From contig NZ_JACYFJ010000002.1 in assembly GCF_014855495.1 (NCBI RefSeq), forward strand, positions 310,001-374,000: 64,000 bases of DNA. The letters are read 5' to 3'. The translations under genes and the position numbers were made by a program. The notes under the pieces are model-generated. The model was not told the DNA's origin and did not search any database. It worked only from the letters and a program-made list of their open reading frames with translations. Below, piece after piece: positions 8,326-15,685 of this stretch. The stretch is from Euzebyella saccharophila (GTDB taxonomy: Bacteria; Bacteroidota; Bacteroidia; Flavobacteriales; Flavobacteriaceae). Numbering within the stretch: the stretch's first letter is position 1; every line of letters starts with the position of its first letter.

Positions 8326-9240
8326 TTGAAAAACAGTATTCGAAAAATAGCATCTATAAAGGAAATGCACCGGTTGCGGGGACTGGAAAGTCCCCTTCAC
8401 CCTTTGGTAAGCCTTATAGATTATGGGATGACCAAAATTCTTCCCGAACATTTGGGAGATCGATGGAATATAGGATTTTACTCCATAGGCGTAAAGCGCA
8501 ATGTGGGAACTTTGAGATATGGGCAGCAGCAATATGATTTTGACGAAGGGCTTATGTCTTTTATCGCTCCGGGGCAATTGTTGCATATTGAACCCAACTC
8601 TAGAAAAAATGTAACTCCCGAGGGTTGGCTGCTATTGATCCATCCAGATTATCTCTGGAATTCTTCTTTGGCGAAAAATATTAAACAATATGAGTTTTTT
8701 CAATACGCCATAAACGAAGCACTTTTTATGTCTCCTAGCGAGGAGCAAACAATTGAAGGTATTTTTCAAAACATCCAACAGGAAATTGCCAGTAATATCG
8801 ATTCCTTTAGCCAAAACATTATTATTGCACAAATTGAGCTTTTGTTGCAATATGCCGAACGCTTTTACCAAAGGCAATTTATCACCCGAAAAAAGGGAAA
8901 TCATCAGTTATTGGTTCAATTGGAAGATTATCTTTTACAATTCTTTTCAGATGAGGAGTTAATAAAAAATGGGGTTCCTTCGGTTGTTGAAGTATCCAAA
9001 CATTTAAACCTCTCCCCAAATTACTTAAGTTCATTGTTAAAAAGTAGTACTGGGCTCAATACCCAGCAATTTATACAAGAGAAATTACTCGAAAAGGCAA
9101 AAGAACGCTTATCCACATCTGAGCTAAGCATTAGCGAAATTGCCTTTAGCTGCGGTTTTGAACATTCGCAATCTTTTAGCAAGTTCTTTAAGGCCAAGAC
9201 CCAGCTTTCCCCCACCGAGTTTAGGGCATCTTTTAATTGA
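8326..9240 (+). CDS. AraC-family transcriptional regulator
   Basis: The 304-residue protein has an N-terminal sensory cupin-like region with PLHPLVSLIDYG and a C-terminal two-helix-turn-helix AraC domain (about residues 215-303): VSKHLNLSPNYLSSLLK for the first helix pair and ISEIAFSCGFEHSQSFSKFF for the second. The frame begins with TTG at 8326; that start keeps the family-typical KEMHRLRGLESPLHPL segment, while the first ATG is 13 codons in. It probably controls the SDR gene before it. Its last 60 codons are repeated at 12504-12683; see the findings. Confidence 0.87.
   Translation: MKNSIRKIASIKEMHRLRGLESPLHPLVSLIDYGMTKILPEHLGDRWNIGFYSIGVKRNVGTLRYGQQQYDFDEGLMSFIAPGQLLHIEPNSRKNVTPEGWLLLIHPDYLWNSSLAKNIKQYEFFQYAINEALFMSPSEEQTIEGIFQNIQQEIASNIDSFSQNIIIAQIELLLQYAERFYQRQFITRKKGNHQLLVQLEDYLLQFFSDEELIKNGVPSVVEVSKHLNLSPNYLSSLLKSSTGLNTQQFIQEKLLEKAKERLSTSELSISEIAFSCGFEHSQSFSKFFKAKTQLSPTEFRASFN
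9061..9182 (+). repeat. Direct repeat copy A, within the araC 3' end
   Basis: Positions 9061-9159 are identical base for base to 12504-12602, and 9061-9182 matches 12504-12625 at 121 of 122 positions. The homology carries on in frame to both stop codons, with more differences, nearly all silent. Confidence 0.93.
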
Positions 9241-9244
9241 ACTT

Positions 9245-9736
9245 TTACCAGTCATCATCTCCAGACCGGAAATCAAAAGCATTTGATAAACTGTCTTCAA
9301 TAATTGGGGTGTCTTTTGACTTGAATCGTTTTCTAAGTTCTCCTTTTGAATTCAAGGCGTATTTTTCTATCGCCTCCTGACTTCCTTGATCAAAAACGCC
9401 AGCACTGGTCTGACTCTCAAATTTTAAGTTCTTTGCTGTAATTCGATATCTGTTCTCCTTGAATTCAACTACAAAACTACCATTCAAATTAGAAGCCATT
9501 AAATACATGCTAGCGGCTCCCTTATATCTTATTGGTACATCGGTGAAGTTTCCAATAATTGATTCATCAAGTATCTCCAACGAACTAAACTTTCCGGACG
9601 ATTTAAATTTTTTGAACAATACTTCGGCAGAGCCATTATATTGTTTTACACTTCTCCATATAATCTGTCCTTGGTCATTTTCAAGTTGGGAAAAGACAGA
9701 GGTGCTAACTAAAAATAGGAATAGAAATACCTTCAT
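9245..9736 (-). CDS. Exported protein, DUF4468-like, function unknown
   Basis: This 163-residue protein begins with a Sec signal peptide (KVFLFLFLVSTSVFSQ, cleavage likely after residue 16). The mature part, with VEFKENRYRITAKNLKF and an acidic SGDDDW C-terminus, resembles the DUF4468 (TBP-like fold) exported proteins of Bacteroidota. The stop codon lies 4 nt from the araC stop, convergent. It is the most downstream gene of the minus-strand set in the accessory segment. Confidence 0.6.
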   Translation of the reverse strand: MKVFLFLFLVSTSVFSQLENDQGQIIWRSVKQYNGSAEVLFKKFKSSGKFSSLEILDESIIGNFTDVPIRYKGAASMYLMASNLNGSFVVEFKENRYRITAKNLKFESQTSAGVFDQGSQEAIEKYALNSKGELRKRFKSKDTPIIEDSLSNAFDFRSGDDDW

Positions 9737-9761
9737 ATTAAATCCTTTTTTTGAAATTTAA

Positions 9762-10073
9762 TTAAACAACATCAATTAATTTTAAAAATGCAGCAATTAG
9801 ATTTAGTCCACCAATTGTTATAATAGCCCAGGTCAATTCTCTTTGTCTTTTAGAGGACTGTTCAAGGTTTAAGATTAGTTTTTCAGTAAGTCTATGGTCC
9901 AGCTCAGTATTTCCTTGTTCTGCTACCGCTGCATAATAAGAAGTTCCTAAAACAACATTCGAAGCACAATCATACTTGTTGATTTTATTTTGACATTTTG
10001 CAACTACCTCTTTGATTGTATCATCAGAACATCCTTCTGGATAGTTATTGGGTATATTAATGCTACTCATCAT
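9762..10073 (-). CDS. Hypothetical tail-anchored membrane protein
   Basis: The 103-residue protein has a soluble N-terminus with three Cys residues (positions about 15, 27 and 36) and a C-terminal hydrophobic segment (about residues 80-100) preceded by basic SSKRQRE, a tail-anchor layout. It does not match any family I recognise. It is transcribed with its neighbours on the minus strand, 25 nt from the next gene. Confidence 0.55.
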   Translation of the reverse strand: MMSSINIPNNYPEGCSDDTIKEVVAKCQNKINKYDCASNVVLGTSYYAAVAEQGNTELDHRLTEKLILNLEQSSKRQRELTWAIITIGGLNLIAAFLKLIDVV

Positions 10074-10134
10074 TTATTTGAACTTTAAATAAGAACTAAG
10101 GCTTTCAATAAAATGCTTTCTTGTGCAATTTTTA

Positions 10135-10893
10135 TTATTCTCTGGGCTTGCCTAATATTCCATCACCATCTCTTTTAATTACCAAATGATCCCTCGGATT
10201 ATTTTCCATATACAGTACCTGCAAAGTACTATCAAGCGAAATGGGAACTAGTTCCGATTTTACTTTGCCCTTAAACTCATTGTTTTGATTATCTTGATAA
10301 ATGTAATTAGCAATTTTTACATCATGCTTATTTAGTACTCCTAATTTTCCACTTCCAGCTTCTCTTTCGATAGTATAGAATTTAATTTTTGCAACTGTTT
10401 TTATTCCATCCTCATAAAGATTATTTTCAGATATTTTATCTGGTATAAAGTGGAAAAACAAAAGAACCCAAATAGGGCTAGTTATTAATGCAATAAGCAA
10501 TAAAATTTTAAATTTATTATCTGATTGTATTAAAGGAACTTTGTTTGATGTTAGAAGTTCAGTTTTGTGGTTGTAAGTGCTATTTAAGTTCGTCGTCTCT
10601 TTTTCTAAATCTATAAGTTCGCTAGAATCAAAGCTGTAATTTCTATTGAAAATATTAATTTTTTCATTCACTTTGAGGCATACTCTAGCCGTACCATGAT
10701 GACTATCGTATTCTTCGAACACTTTCCAATACGATTTGCATTTGAAACATTGCTTTATTTTTATGGTTTCGTTCGTAATTGGGTCAGGATCAAGAACAGC
10801 AACTTGTTTTAAAGTCCAAACTTCACATGTAAGTCTGGTGTACTGAAACTCCATTGGTTTGAAATTACACGCTTTAGTTTGTTCTGTTTCCAT
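10135..10893 (-). CDS. Hypothetical membrane protein with Cys-rich N-terminus and DUF3592-like C-terminus
   Basis: In this 252-residue protein a cytoplasmic N-terminal part carries FKCKSYW with nearby Cys residues, a zinc-ribbon-like arrangement, then one membrane segment (about residues 130-150, LLLIALITSPIWVLLFF), then a domain with DGIKTVAKIKFYTIE...LQVLYMENNPRDHLV that resembles DUF3592 membrane proteins. Function is unknown. It lies in the middle of the accessory segment and looks A+T-rich. Confidence 0.55.
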   Translation of the reverse strand: METEQTKACNFKPMEFQYTRLTCEVWTLKQVAVLDPDPITNETIKIKQCFKCKSYWKVFEEYDSHHGTARVCLKVNEKINIFNRNYSFDSSELIDLEKETTNLNSTYNHKTELLTSNKVPLIQSDNKFKILLLIALITSPIWVLLFFHFIPDKISENNLYEDGIKTVAKIKFYTIEREAGSGKLGVLNKHDVKIANYIYQDNQNNEFKGKVKSELVPISLDSTLQVLYMENNPRDHLVIKRDGDGILGKPRE

Positions 10894-11017
10894 ACATTAA
10901 TTTCAATAGTTCCTAATCCCACCTTTGAATTCGATTATTTAGTCATAATACACATCTTTATTCATCTAATTTAGAACAAAGTCCGGTATTTTATAATCCT
11001 TTTTTTGAACTTTATTG

Positions 11018-11170
11018 TTAATCAATGTCAAAGTCATCAACATCCCAATCAGACATACTATTGGAATCTGAACCTGAACCGCGGTTGCGCAAAACATTCA
11101 ATAAAATTAAAACTACTACGCAAATTCCAAGTACAATCAAAGATTTAATCTGGCCGTCTGACAATTCCAT
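11018..11170 (-). CDS. 50-residue single-span membrane microprotein
   Basis: A short open frame encodes a protein with a short N-terminus (MELSDGQIK), one hydrophobic segment (residues 10-27) ending in RNR, and a Ser/Gly-rich acidic tail (SMSDWDVDDFDID). The well-formed membrane segment with positive-inside charges and its position between two same-strand genes (21 nt from the 11192 gene) argue that it is real. The acidic DxD-rich tail echoes the SGDDDW C-terminus of the 9245 gene product. Function unknown. Confidence 0.5.
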   Translation of the reverse strand: MELSDGQIKSLIVLGICVVVLILLNVLRNRGSGSDSNSMSDWDVDDFDID

Positions 11171-11191
11171 TTATAATCTAATTATTAGGTC

Positions 11192-11812
11192 TTAATATCT
11201 CCTTACATTTCCGTCGTTGTAGTCAATAATCAGGTATTTTTTATCAATGAAGTTGCTTAACAATCGAATTATGGCTTTCCCATGGCCTAAGAATGACTTT
11301 TCCTGATATCCCCCGGTAATTCTTTGTTCTTCCCACTTTTCTAATTGGGACTCGTGGAACTTCGCATTTAGGAGATTCAATTCTCTACCATTCTTTAAAA
11401 CTGCAATCATTCTAATGCTCCATATTTCTTTGTTATAAGCTACTGTGCCGCCAAGCAATTCCTTTAAAGTGAATAATTCTTCGTATTGTTCATATTCGAG
11501 CAATATAAATTTGATTTCGCTGAAATTCACAATTTTTCTTCTAAGCGATTTTTTAACTTCAAGATATCCTTTTTCATTATTCAAATGAAGGACTATTTTG
11601 TTGTTGGAGCTCACATCAATACTTCCAGGATTAACACTAAGTCTTTTGTCCAAAAAGTTCATTTTTTTTGAGCTAATTATAAATTTTGGAATATCGTGCA
11701 GTTCAGGGTTTTTTAAAAAATTTTTTCTTTTTCGGAGGGTCTTGATGTCTTTGTAAAATACCACGAATAGTCCTCCTAGGGTAATAACAAGTATTATAAA
11801 TGATAAGTCCAA
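11192..11812 (-). CDS. Hypothetical single-span membrane protein
   Basis: The 206-residue protein has an N-terminal membrane anchor (residues 3-20) followed by basic KDIKTLRKRKNF and a cytoplasmic domain of mixed strands and helices (IVLHLNNEKGYLEV, IKFILLEYEQYEEL, WSIRMIAVLKNGREL). The layout recalls PH-like membrane-associated domains, but I do not recognise a family. It is the second gene from the upstream end of the accessory segment on its strand. Confidence 0.55.
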   Translation of the reverse strand: MDLSFIILVITLGGLFVVFYKDIKTLRKRKNFLKNPELHDIPKFIISSKKMNFLDKRLSVNPGSIDVSSNNKIVLHLNNEKGYLEVKKSLRRKIVNFSEIKFILLEYEQYEELFTLKELLGGTVAYNKEIWSIRMIAVLKNGRELNLLNAKFHESQLEKWEEQRITGGYQEKSFLGHGKAIIRLLSNFIDKKYLIIDYNDGNVRRY

Positions 11813-12083
11813 TTTTTAAAGATTCGTGAAGATTAAATTCTTTTCGGTTTATGTAAGATATAGTTTTTTAAGTTCGGTCAACTGAGCTAGAATAGGTAAA
11901 ACCTAAAAAACATGGATTTTTTTCTTATTACAATTCAGCTTACAGATAACGGTTTCGAATGAATCATATTATCTATACATCTTTTATGCGCAGAACTAAT
12001 TTAAGATAATTTGCAAGTGCCAAATTCAGTAATCCTTGCAATCGTTTCTTTAGACTTTGATTATGGGATTACATAACCCTTAT

Positions 12084-12272
12084 TTAGATTTTTAGATTTG
12101 GAATCGTTCCTAAGGGTTTGGGCTCTGGAAAATCGCATGGGACTTCAATTTCCTGTTCTGGCAATAACCCACCACCAATTTTGTCAATCCGAGTGTAATC
12201 TTCATCCTTTGTACAACCGACTAATACTAGAATAATAAAGCTCATTATGCATTTAGCAACTTTATATTTCAT
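12084..12272 (-). CDS. Small lipoprotein, function unknown
   Basis: This 62-residue protein has a lipoprotein signal peptide with the lipobox LVGC (Cys20) followed by TKDEDY, then a Pro-rich mature part (ALLPEQEIEVPCDFPEPKP-like). Such a short mature region may be a remnant of a longer lipoprotein. The 271 nt between it and the 11192 gene hold no feature I can recognise. Confidence 0.5.
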   Translation of the reverse strand: MKYKVAKCIMSFIILVLVGCTKDEDYTRIDKIGGGLLPEQEIEVPCDFPEPKPLGTIPNLKI

Positions 12273-12458
12273 GTTTTTGATAATCGTTTAATTGAACCTT
12301 CAATATAAAACATCAAGATAAGCAGAAATCAAACAGTGCCGAAAAAGGGGCGGGGTAGCACGGAACGCTACAAATGCATGGTCTCCCATTAAAGGCTATT
12401 GAGCAAAGCAGAACTAGGTTTAAGCATTTATTAAGGAGAGGTTTATCATTTTTCTTAA

Positions 12459-12683
12459 ATGGTACTGCACGACCATGATGCTCGCGCTAGCTGGGGATTA
12501 AACACCCAGCAATTTATACAAGAGAAATTACTCGAAAAGGCAAAAGAACGCTTATCCACATCTGAGCTAAGCATTAGCGAAATTGCCTTTAGCTGCGGTT
12601 TTAAACATTCGCAATCTTTTAGCAAATTCTTTAAATCTAAAACGCAACTTTCCCCAACCGAGTTTAGGGCTTCTTTTAATTAG
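12459..12683 (+). pseudogene. AraC-regulator 3'-end fragment
   Basis: From 12495 the frame encodes the last 63 residues of the AraC protein, beginning at GLNTQQFIQEK, with only two residue changes over the last 60 (Glu to Lys in CGFKHSQ, Ala to Ser in FFKSKTQ). The N-terminal sensor and the first helix-turn-helix are absent, so it cannot work as a regulator. The stop codon is TAG instead of TGA. The part upstream of 12495 has no similarity to araC. It is followed 60 nt later by the nitrilase gene. Confidence 0.85.
12504..12625 (+). repeat. Direct repeat copy B, in the araC fragment
   Basis: This is the partner of 9061-9182, offset by exactly 3,443 bp. Even the preceding three codons encode the same residues (Gly-Leu-Asn) with all-silent differences, so the homologous tract starts slightly before the identical core. 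Confidence 0.93.
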
Positions 12684-12743
12684 AATTTGATAACAACTAT
12701 TTAAAAAACTAAGTTTTGTACCTTTCTATTAAAGTTAATAGTT

Positions 12744-13490
12744 TTGAAAATCGCTCTGGCCCAAATACAGTCTCACAAAGGCTCTATCGAAAAGAATATA
12801 GAGCTGCATTCTCGATGGATTGAACTTGCCTCCAAAAACGGGGCTGATGCGATCTTCTTTCCTGAGCTTTCCCTCACCGGATATGAACCAACACTTGCCA
12901 AAGACTTAAAAATTAAGCCTAAAGACCAACGATTACTTCCTATTCAAAAATTGAGCGATTGCCATAATATGACCATAGGACTGGGAGCTCCTCTAGTTTA
13001 TATCAATCAAGTACAGATTGCCTTATTCATTTTTCGGCCAAATACGGCTATTTCGGTTTATGCAAAACAATGGCTTCACGATGATGAAAAACCTTTTTTT
13101 AAACCAGGACGCGATTATGGCTATATTAAGTTGAACCATAAGCATATTTCCCTCGCCATTTGCTATGAATCTTTGAGGAACCAACATCTGCAACAGGCAT
13201 TACTACACCAGCCTGATTTTTATTTGGCCTGTACGGCAAAAGCCCAAAAGGGTGTCGATAAAGCCCGAGAACATTTTAAAAGAATTTCAAAGGAAAACCA
13301 ACTCAGCGTACTATTTTGTAACAGCGTGGGGCCAGTTGATGATTTTATAGGTGCTGGTTCTTCTGCGGTTTGGAGTGCCGAGGGTAAACTACTAGCAGAA
13401 CTGACAAAATACAAACAAGAGCTATTGATTTTTGATACCGGAAGCAATACTTGTGAAACTATTTCTATACTTCAAAATGAATTATCATAA
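12744..13490 (+). CDS. Carbon-nitrogen hydrolase (nitrilase superfamily)
   Basis: The 248-residue cytoplasmic amidase has the full Glu-Lys-Cys triad: Glu41 in FFPELSLTGYEP, Lys108 in YAKQWL, and Cys140 in AICYES. The size fits single-domain amidases such as omega-amidase or carbamoyl-putrescine-type enzymes; the natural amide is not evident. Its 3' end overlaps the next gene by 14 nt, so the two are probably translated together. Before the proposed integration it would have followed araC directly. Confidence 0.85.
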   Translation: MKIALAQIQSHKGSIEKNIELHSRWIELASKNGADAIFFPELSLTGYEPTLAKDLKIKPKDQRLLPIQKLSDCHNMTIGLGAPLVYINQVQIALFIFRPNTAISVYAKQWLHDDEKPFFKPGRDYGYIKLNHKHISLAICYESLRNQHLQQALLHQPDFYLACTAKAQKGVDKAREHFKRISKENQLSVLFCNSVGPVDDFIGAGSSAVWSAEGKLLAELTKYKQELLIFDTGSNTCETISILQNELS

Positions 13491-13812
13491 CCGAAAATTT
13501 AGGCCCGTAAGCAATACGAAAAACGCGGAAACGACCGAAGAAACTGTATTCCATTACCAACAGGAAGAAAATAGGCTGATTTGCAACTATTCCGGAGGGA
13601 ATATCATAGAAGGCCACCTTTTGGGCTTGGTAGATGAAAATGGAGTTATAAATATGCGCTACCATCAAATAAATTTGAAAGGGGAATTGATGACCGGCAC
13701 CTGTACATCTACCCCTGAAAAGATGGCTAATGGAAAAATACGGTTGCATGAAGAATGGCAATGGACCTCCGGTGATTACTCCAAGGGTTGCAGTATTCTA
13801 GAAGAATTGTAA
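13477..13812 (+). CDS. Small conserved protein (often labelled N-acetylglutamate synthase)
   Basis: This 111-residue protein begins NYHNRKFRPVSNT and ends with RLHEEWQWTSGDYSKG, a pattern of a family common in Bacteroidota. Database entries sometimes call it an N-acetylglutamate synthase, but no GNAT acetyl-CoA motif is visible and the beta-rich sequence does not support that. I start at the ATG at 13477, which overlaps the nitrilase end; the longer frame from 13432 lies inside the nitrilase gene. Function unknown. Confidence 0.72.
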   Translation: MNYHNRKFRPVSNTKNAETTEETVFHYQQEENRLICNYSGGNIIEGHLLGLVDENGVINMRYHQINLKGELMTGTCTSTPEKMANGKIRLHEEWQWTSGDYSKGCSILEEL

Positions 13813-13835
13813 ATTCAATACCAAAATCTATAGTC

Positions 13836-14480
13836 ATGAAAACCTCGGGAGTAGACCAATTTTTAGAAAAAATGACCCATTGGAAGTCGGAACTTACAAG
13901 GTTACGGGAGCTGGCATTGGAATGCGGACTCGAGGAGACCTTGAAATGGGGACAACCCTGTTACACCCATAAAGGGGCTAACGTTCTATTATTGGGTAAT
14001 TTTAAGGATTTCTGTACTATCAGTTTTTTTAAGGGCGTGTTGTTGAACGACCCTGCCGGAATTCTTGAAAAAGCCGGAGAAAATTCCCGAATTGCTCGCA
14101 TCATCAAATTTACTCAACTAAGCGAAATATCCGAACGATGGGATGTTCTCAAATCCTATATTTTTGAAGCCATAGAAATTGAAAACACGGGCTTGAAGGT
14201 TGAAAAACAAGCGGAAAACATACAGGATTTTGTGAAGGAGCTACAGAATCGTCTATCTACCGACCAAAAATTTGCGACGGCTTTTACAGCGCTTACCCCG
14301 GGTAGGCAACGCGCCTATAATATCTATTTCTCCGCTGCCAAACAAGCCACGACCAGAGAAGCCAGAATTGACAAATACACAGACCGCATCTTAAAAGGCT
14401 TTGGTTTTCACGATTGCGTTTGTGGGCTTTCCAAAAAAATGCCCCGCTGCGACGGCAGTCACAAACAACTTCAAAAATAA
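13836..14480 (+). CDS. YdeI/OmpD-associated family protein with C-terminal CDGSH iron-sulfur motif
   Basis: The 214-residue protein has an N-terminal DUF1801-like domain (ETLKWGQPCYTHKG, then FFKGVLLND) and the YdeI tail LTPGRQRAYNIYFSAAKQ. The C-terminus adds CVCGLSKKMPRCDGSH, which fits exactly the CDGSH consensus C-x-C-x2-S-x3-P-x-C-D-G-S-H, the 3Cys-1His ligand set of mitoNEET-type [2Fe-2S] proteins. It may therefore bind a redox-active cluster. I start at the ATG at 13836; an upstream ATG at 13788 lies inside the preceding gene. The partner and reaction are unknown. Confidence 0.82.
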   Translation: MKTSGVDQFLEKMTHWKSELTRLRELALECGLEETLKWGQPCYTHKGANVLLLGNFKDFCTISFFKGVLLNDPAGILEKAGENSRIARIIKFTQLSEISERWDVLKSYIFEAIEIENTGLKVEKQAENIQDFVKELQNRLSTDQKFATAFTALTPGRQRAYNIYFSAAKQATTREARIDKYTDRILKGFGFHDCVCGLSKKMPRCDGSHKQLQK

Positions 14481-14489
14481 GTCCCCAAC

Positions 14490-15596
14490 TTACTCTACAA
14501 ATTGCAGGGCTTTCTGGGGAATCAATATTTTATCTATTATATGGATGACCCCATTGGAAGCTTCCACATCTTTCAGCACAAATTTCGCTCGAATTTCAGA
14601 AGCATCCCTAATGACAATTTCCTCATTTTCCAATACCAATTCTATAGAATCGTTGGTTAAAAGGGTCTCTATGATTTGTGGTTCAAAGTTATCCGAAGTA
14701 ATTTCTTCTTCTACCAAATGACCCAAAAGAATGTCGTTAAGCACCTGAAGCTCTAAAAAATTCTGAAAATCATCAAAATCATCATAGTCCTCTCCCAATA
14801 AATCAAATAGCAAGCCTACCGCCTCATTGTTAGGGGCAAAAACGGTCATTGCATCGCCTTCCAACTTATTGAACAAACCCCCTTTGGTCAAGGCATCTTC
14901 GAACATGTGCAAGTCATCGTTTTCAACAATAATTTCAGAAAGTGTAGGTTTCGGAAAGAATGCATCAAAAACAGTATGGGGCAACAATACTTCATCTATT
15001 TGATGCACTACCCCGTTGGACACCTTTCCTTCAATTTCAATCAATTGCGCCAACAAATCATTATCTGCTTGAAAAAAAATGCCACCATCAATTAATACTT
15101 CCAGATTTTCAGCAACGGAGGTAACTATTTCTTGTCCCTCGGCGAATTCATCTGCTAGGATAGCGTTGGATTGTACAATATGAAATTGGAGAATCTCCTG
15201 TAATAGCGCAAGTTCTTCATCCTCATCAAAATCGGAAATGGTCGAATAACCTTCCAAAAGTTCGAACAACTCATTAAATGCTTCATCGGAAGGTGCCAAA
15301 ACTGTAATATCATCCTCTTGAAGCAAATCTTTTACATCATCATCCAAAGCCTCAATAGCCGCGGCGAGCACGCTAAAATTGTCCTCAGTCAAAATAAACT
15401 CCAAGGCGTTTGGTTCTGTATTTTCGGAGTTGTCCTGACCTTCAGGTTCCTCTTCATCCGGTATTTCTTGTTTTGGTTCTTCATTTATCTTGGGCCCATC
15501 ATCACTAGAAGAACAGGCGGCAAAAACCAAAACAATGGTTAATAGGGCCATTTTAATTATAGATGTGGAGAATAAATTTTTATTTTTCATTTTCAC
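14490..15596 (-). CDS. Lipoprotein with two FAS1 (fasciclin) domains
   Basis: The 368-residue protein has a lipoprotein signal (lipobox FAAC, Cys28) followed by a Ser/Asp and Glu/Pro-rich spacer (about 30-60), the typical flavobacterial sorting and linker region. Two FAS1 domains follow (about 62-208 and 213-365); each shows ITVLAPSDEAFNEL- or MTVFAPNNEAVGLL-like H1 and the closing GVVHQIDEVLLP or GVIHIIDKILIP box. FAS1 domains mediate adhesion, so a cell-surface adhesion role is likely. It is monocistronic and convergent with the YdeI gene. Confidence 0.9.
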   Translation of the reverse strand: MKMKNKNLFSTSIIKMALLTIVLVFAACSSSDDGPKINEEPKQEIPDEEEPEGQDNSENTEPNALEFILTEDNFSVLAAAIEALDDDVKDLLQEDDITVLAPSDEAFNELFELLEGYSTISDFDEDEELALLQEILQFHIVQSNAILADEFAEGQEIVTSVAENLEVLIDGGIFFQADNDLLAQLIEIEGKVSNGVVHQIDEVLLPHTVFDAFFPKPTLSEIIVENDDLHMFEDALTKGGLFNKLEGDAMTVFAPNNEAVGLLFDLLGEDYDDFDDFQNFLELQVLNDILLGHLVEEEITSDNFEPQIIETLLTNDSIELVLENEEIVIRDASEIRAKFVLKDVEASNGVIHIIDKILIPQKALQFVE

Positions 15597-15685
15597 GTAA
15601 TTTTTTGAAGCTCAAAAGATAAATCACAAGGTGTCAACAACGAACATTTTGTGTGTTATGCCAAGGTTAAATATGAAAAGAAGGC

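Larger units (their letters stand above)
9061..12503. mobile_element. Candidate 3,443-bp integrated segment bounded by araC 3'-end repeats
   Basis: The segment lies between two copies of the araC 3' end in direct orientation and contains the araC 3' end plus six minus-strand genes of unknown function, most of them exported or membrane proteins. No integrase, transposase or terminal inverted repeat is present, so if it moved it did so with help from elsewhere, or it entered by homologous recombination of a circular fragment. The bases inside look more A+T-rich than the flanks. The boundary is seen; mobility is inferred. Confidence 0.5.

Noticed and set aside
9061-12683. Insertion sequence or composite transposon
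   Set aside because: No transposase, no terminal inverted repeats, and the flanking repeat is part of a gene rather than a short target duplication.
12459-12683. A functional small AraC-type protein
   Set aside because: It has only the second helix-turn-helix, lacks the sensor and first helix pair, and its upstream part is unrelated; treated as a gene fragment.
13477-13812. N-acetylglutamate synthase
   Set aside because: No acetyl-CoA binding motif of the GNAT fold and no arginine genes nearby; the label looks like a spread database error.
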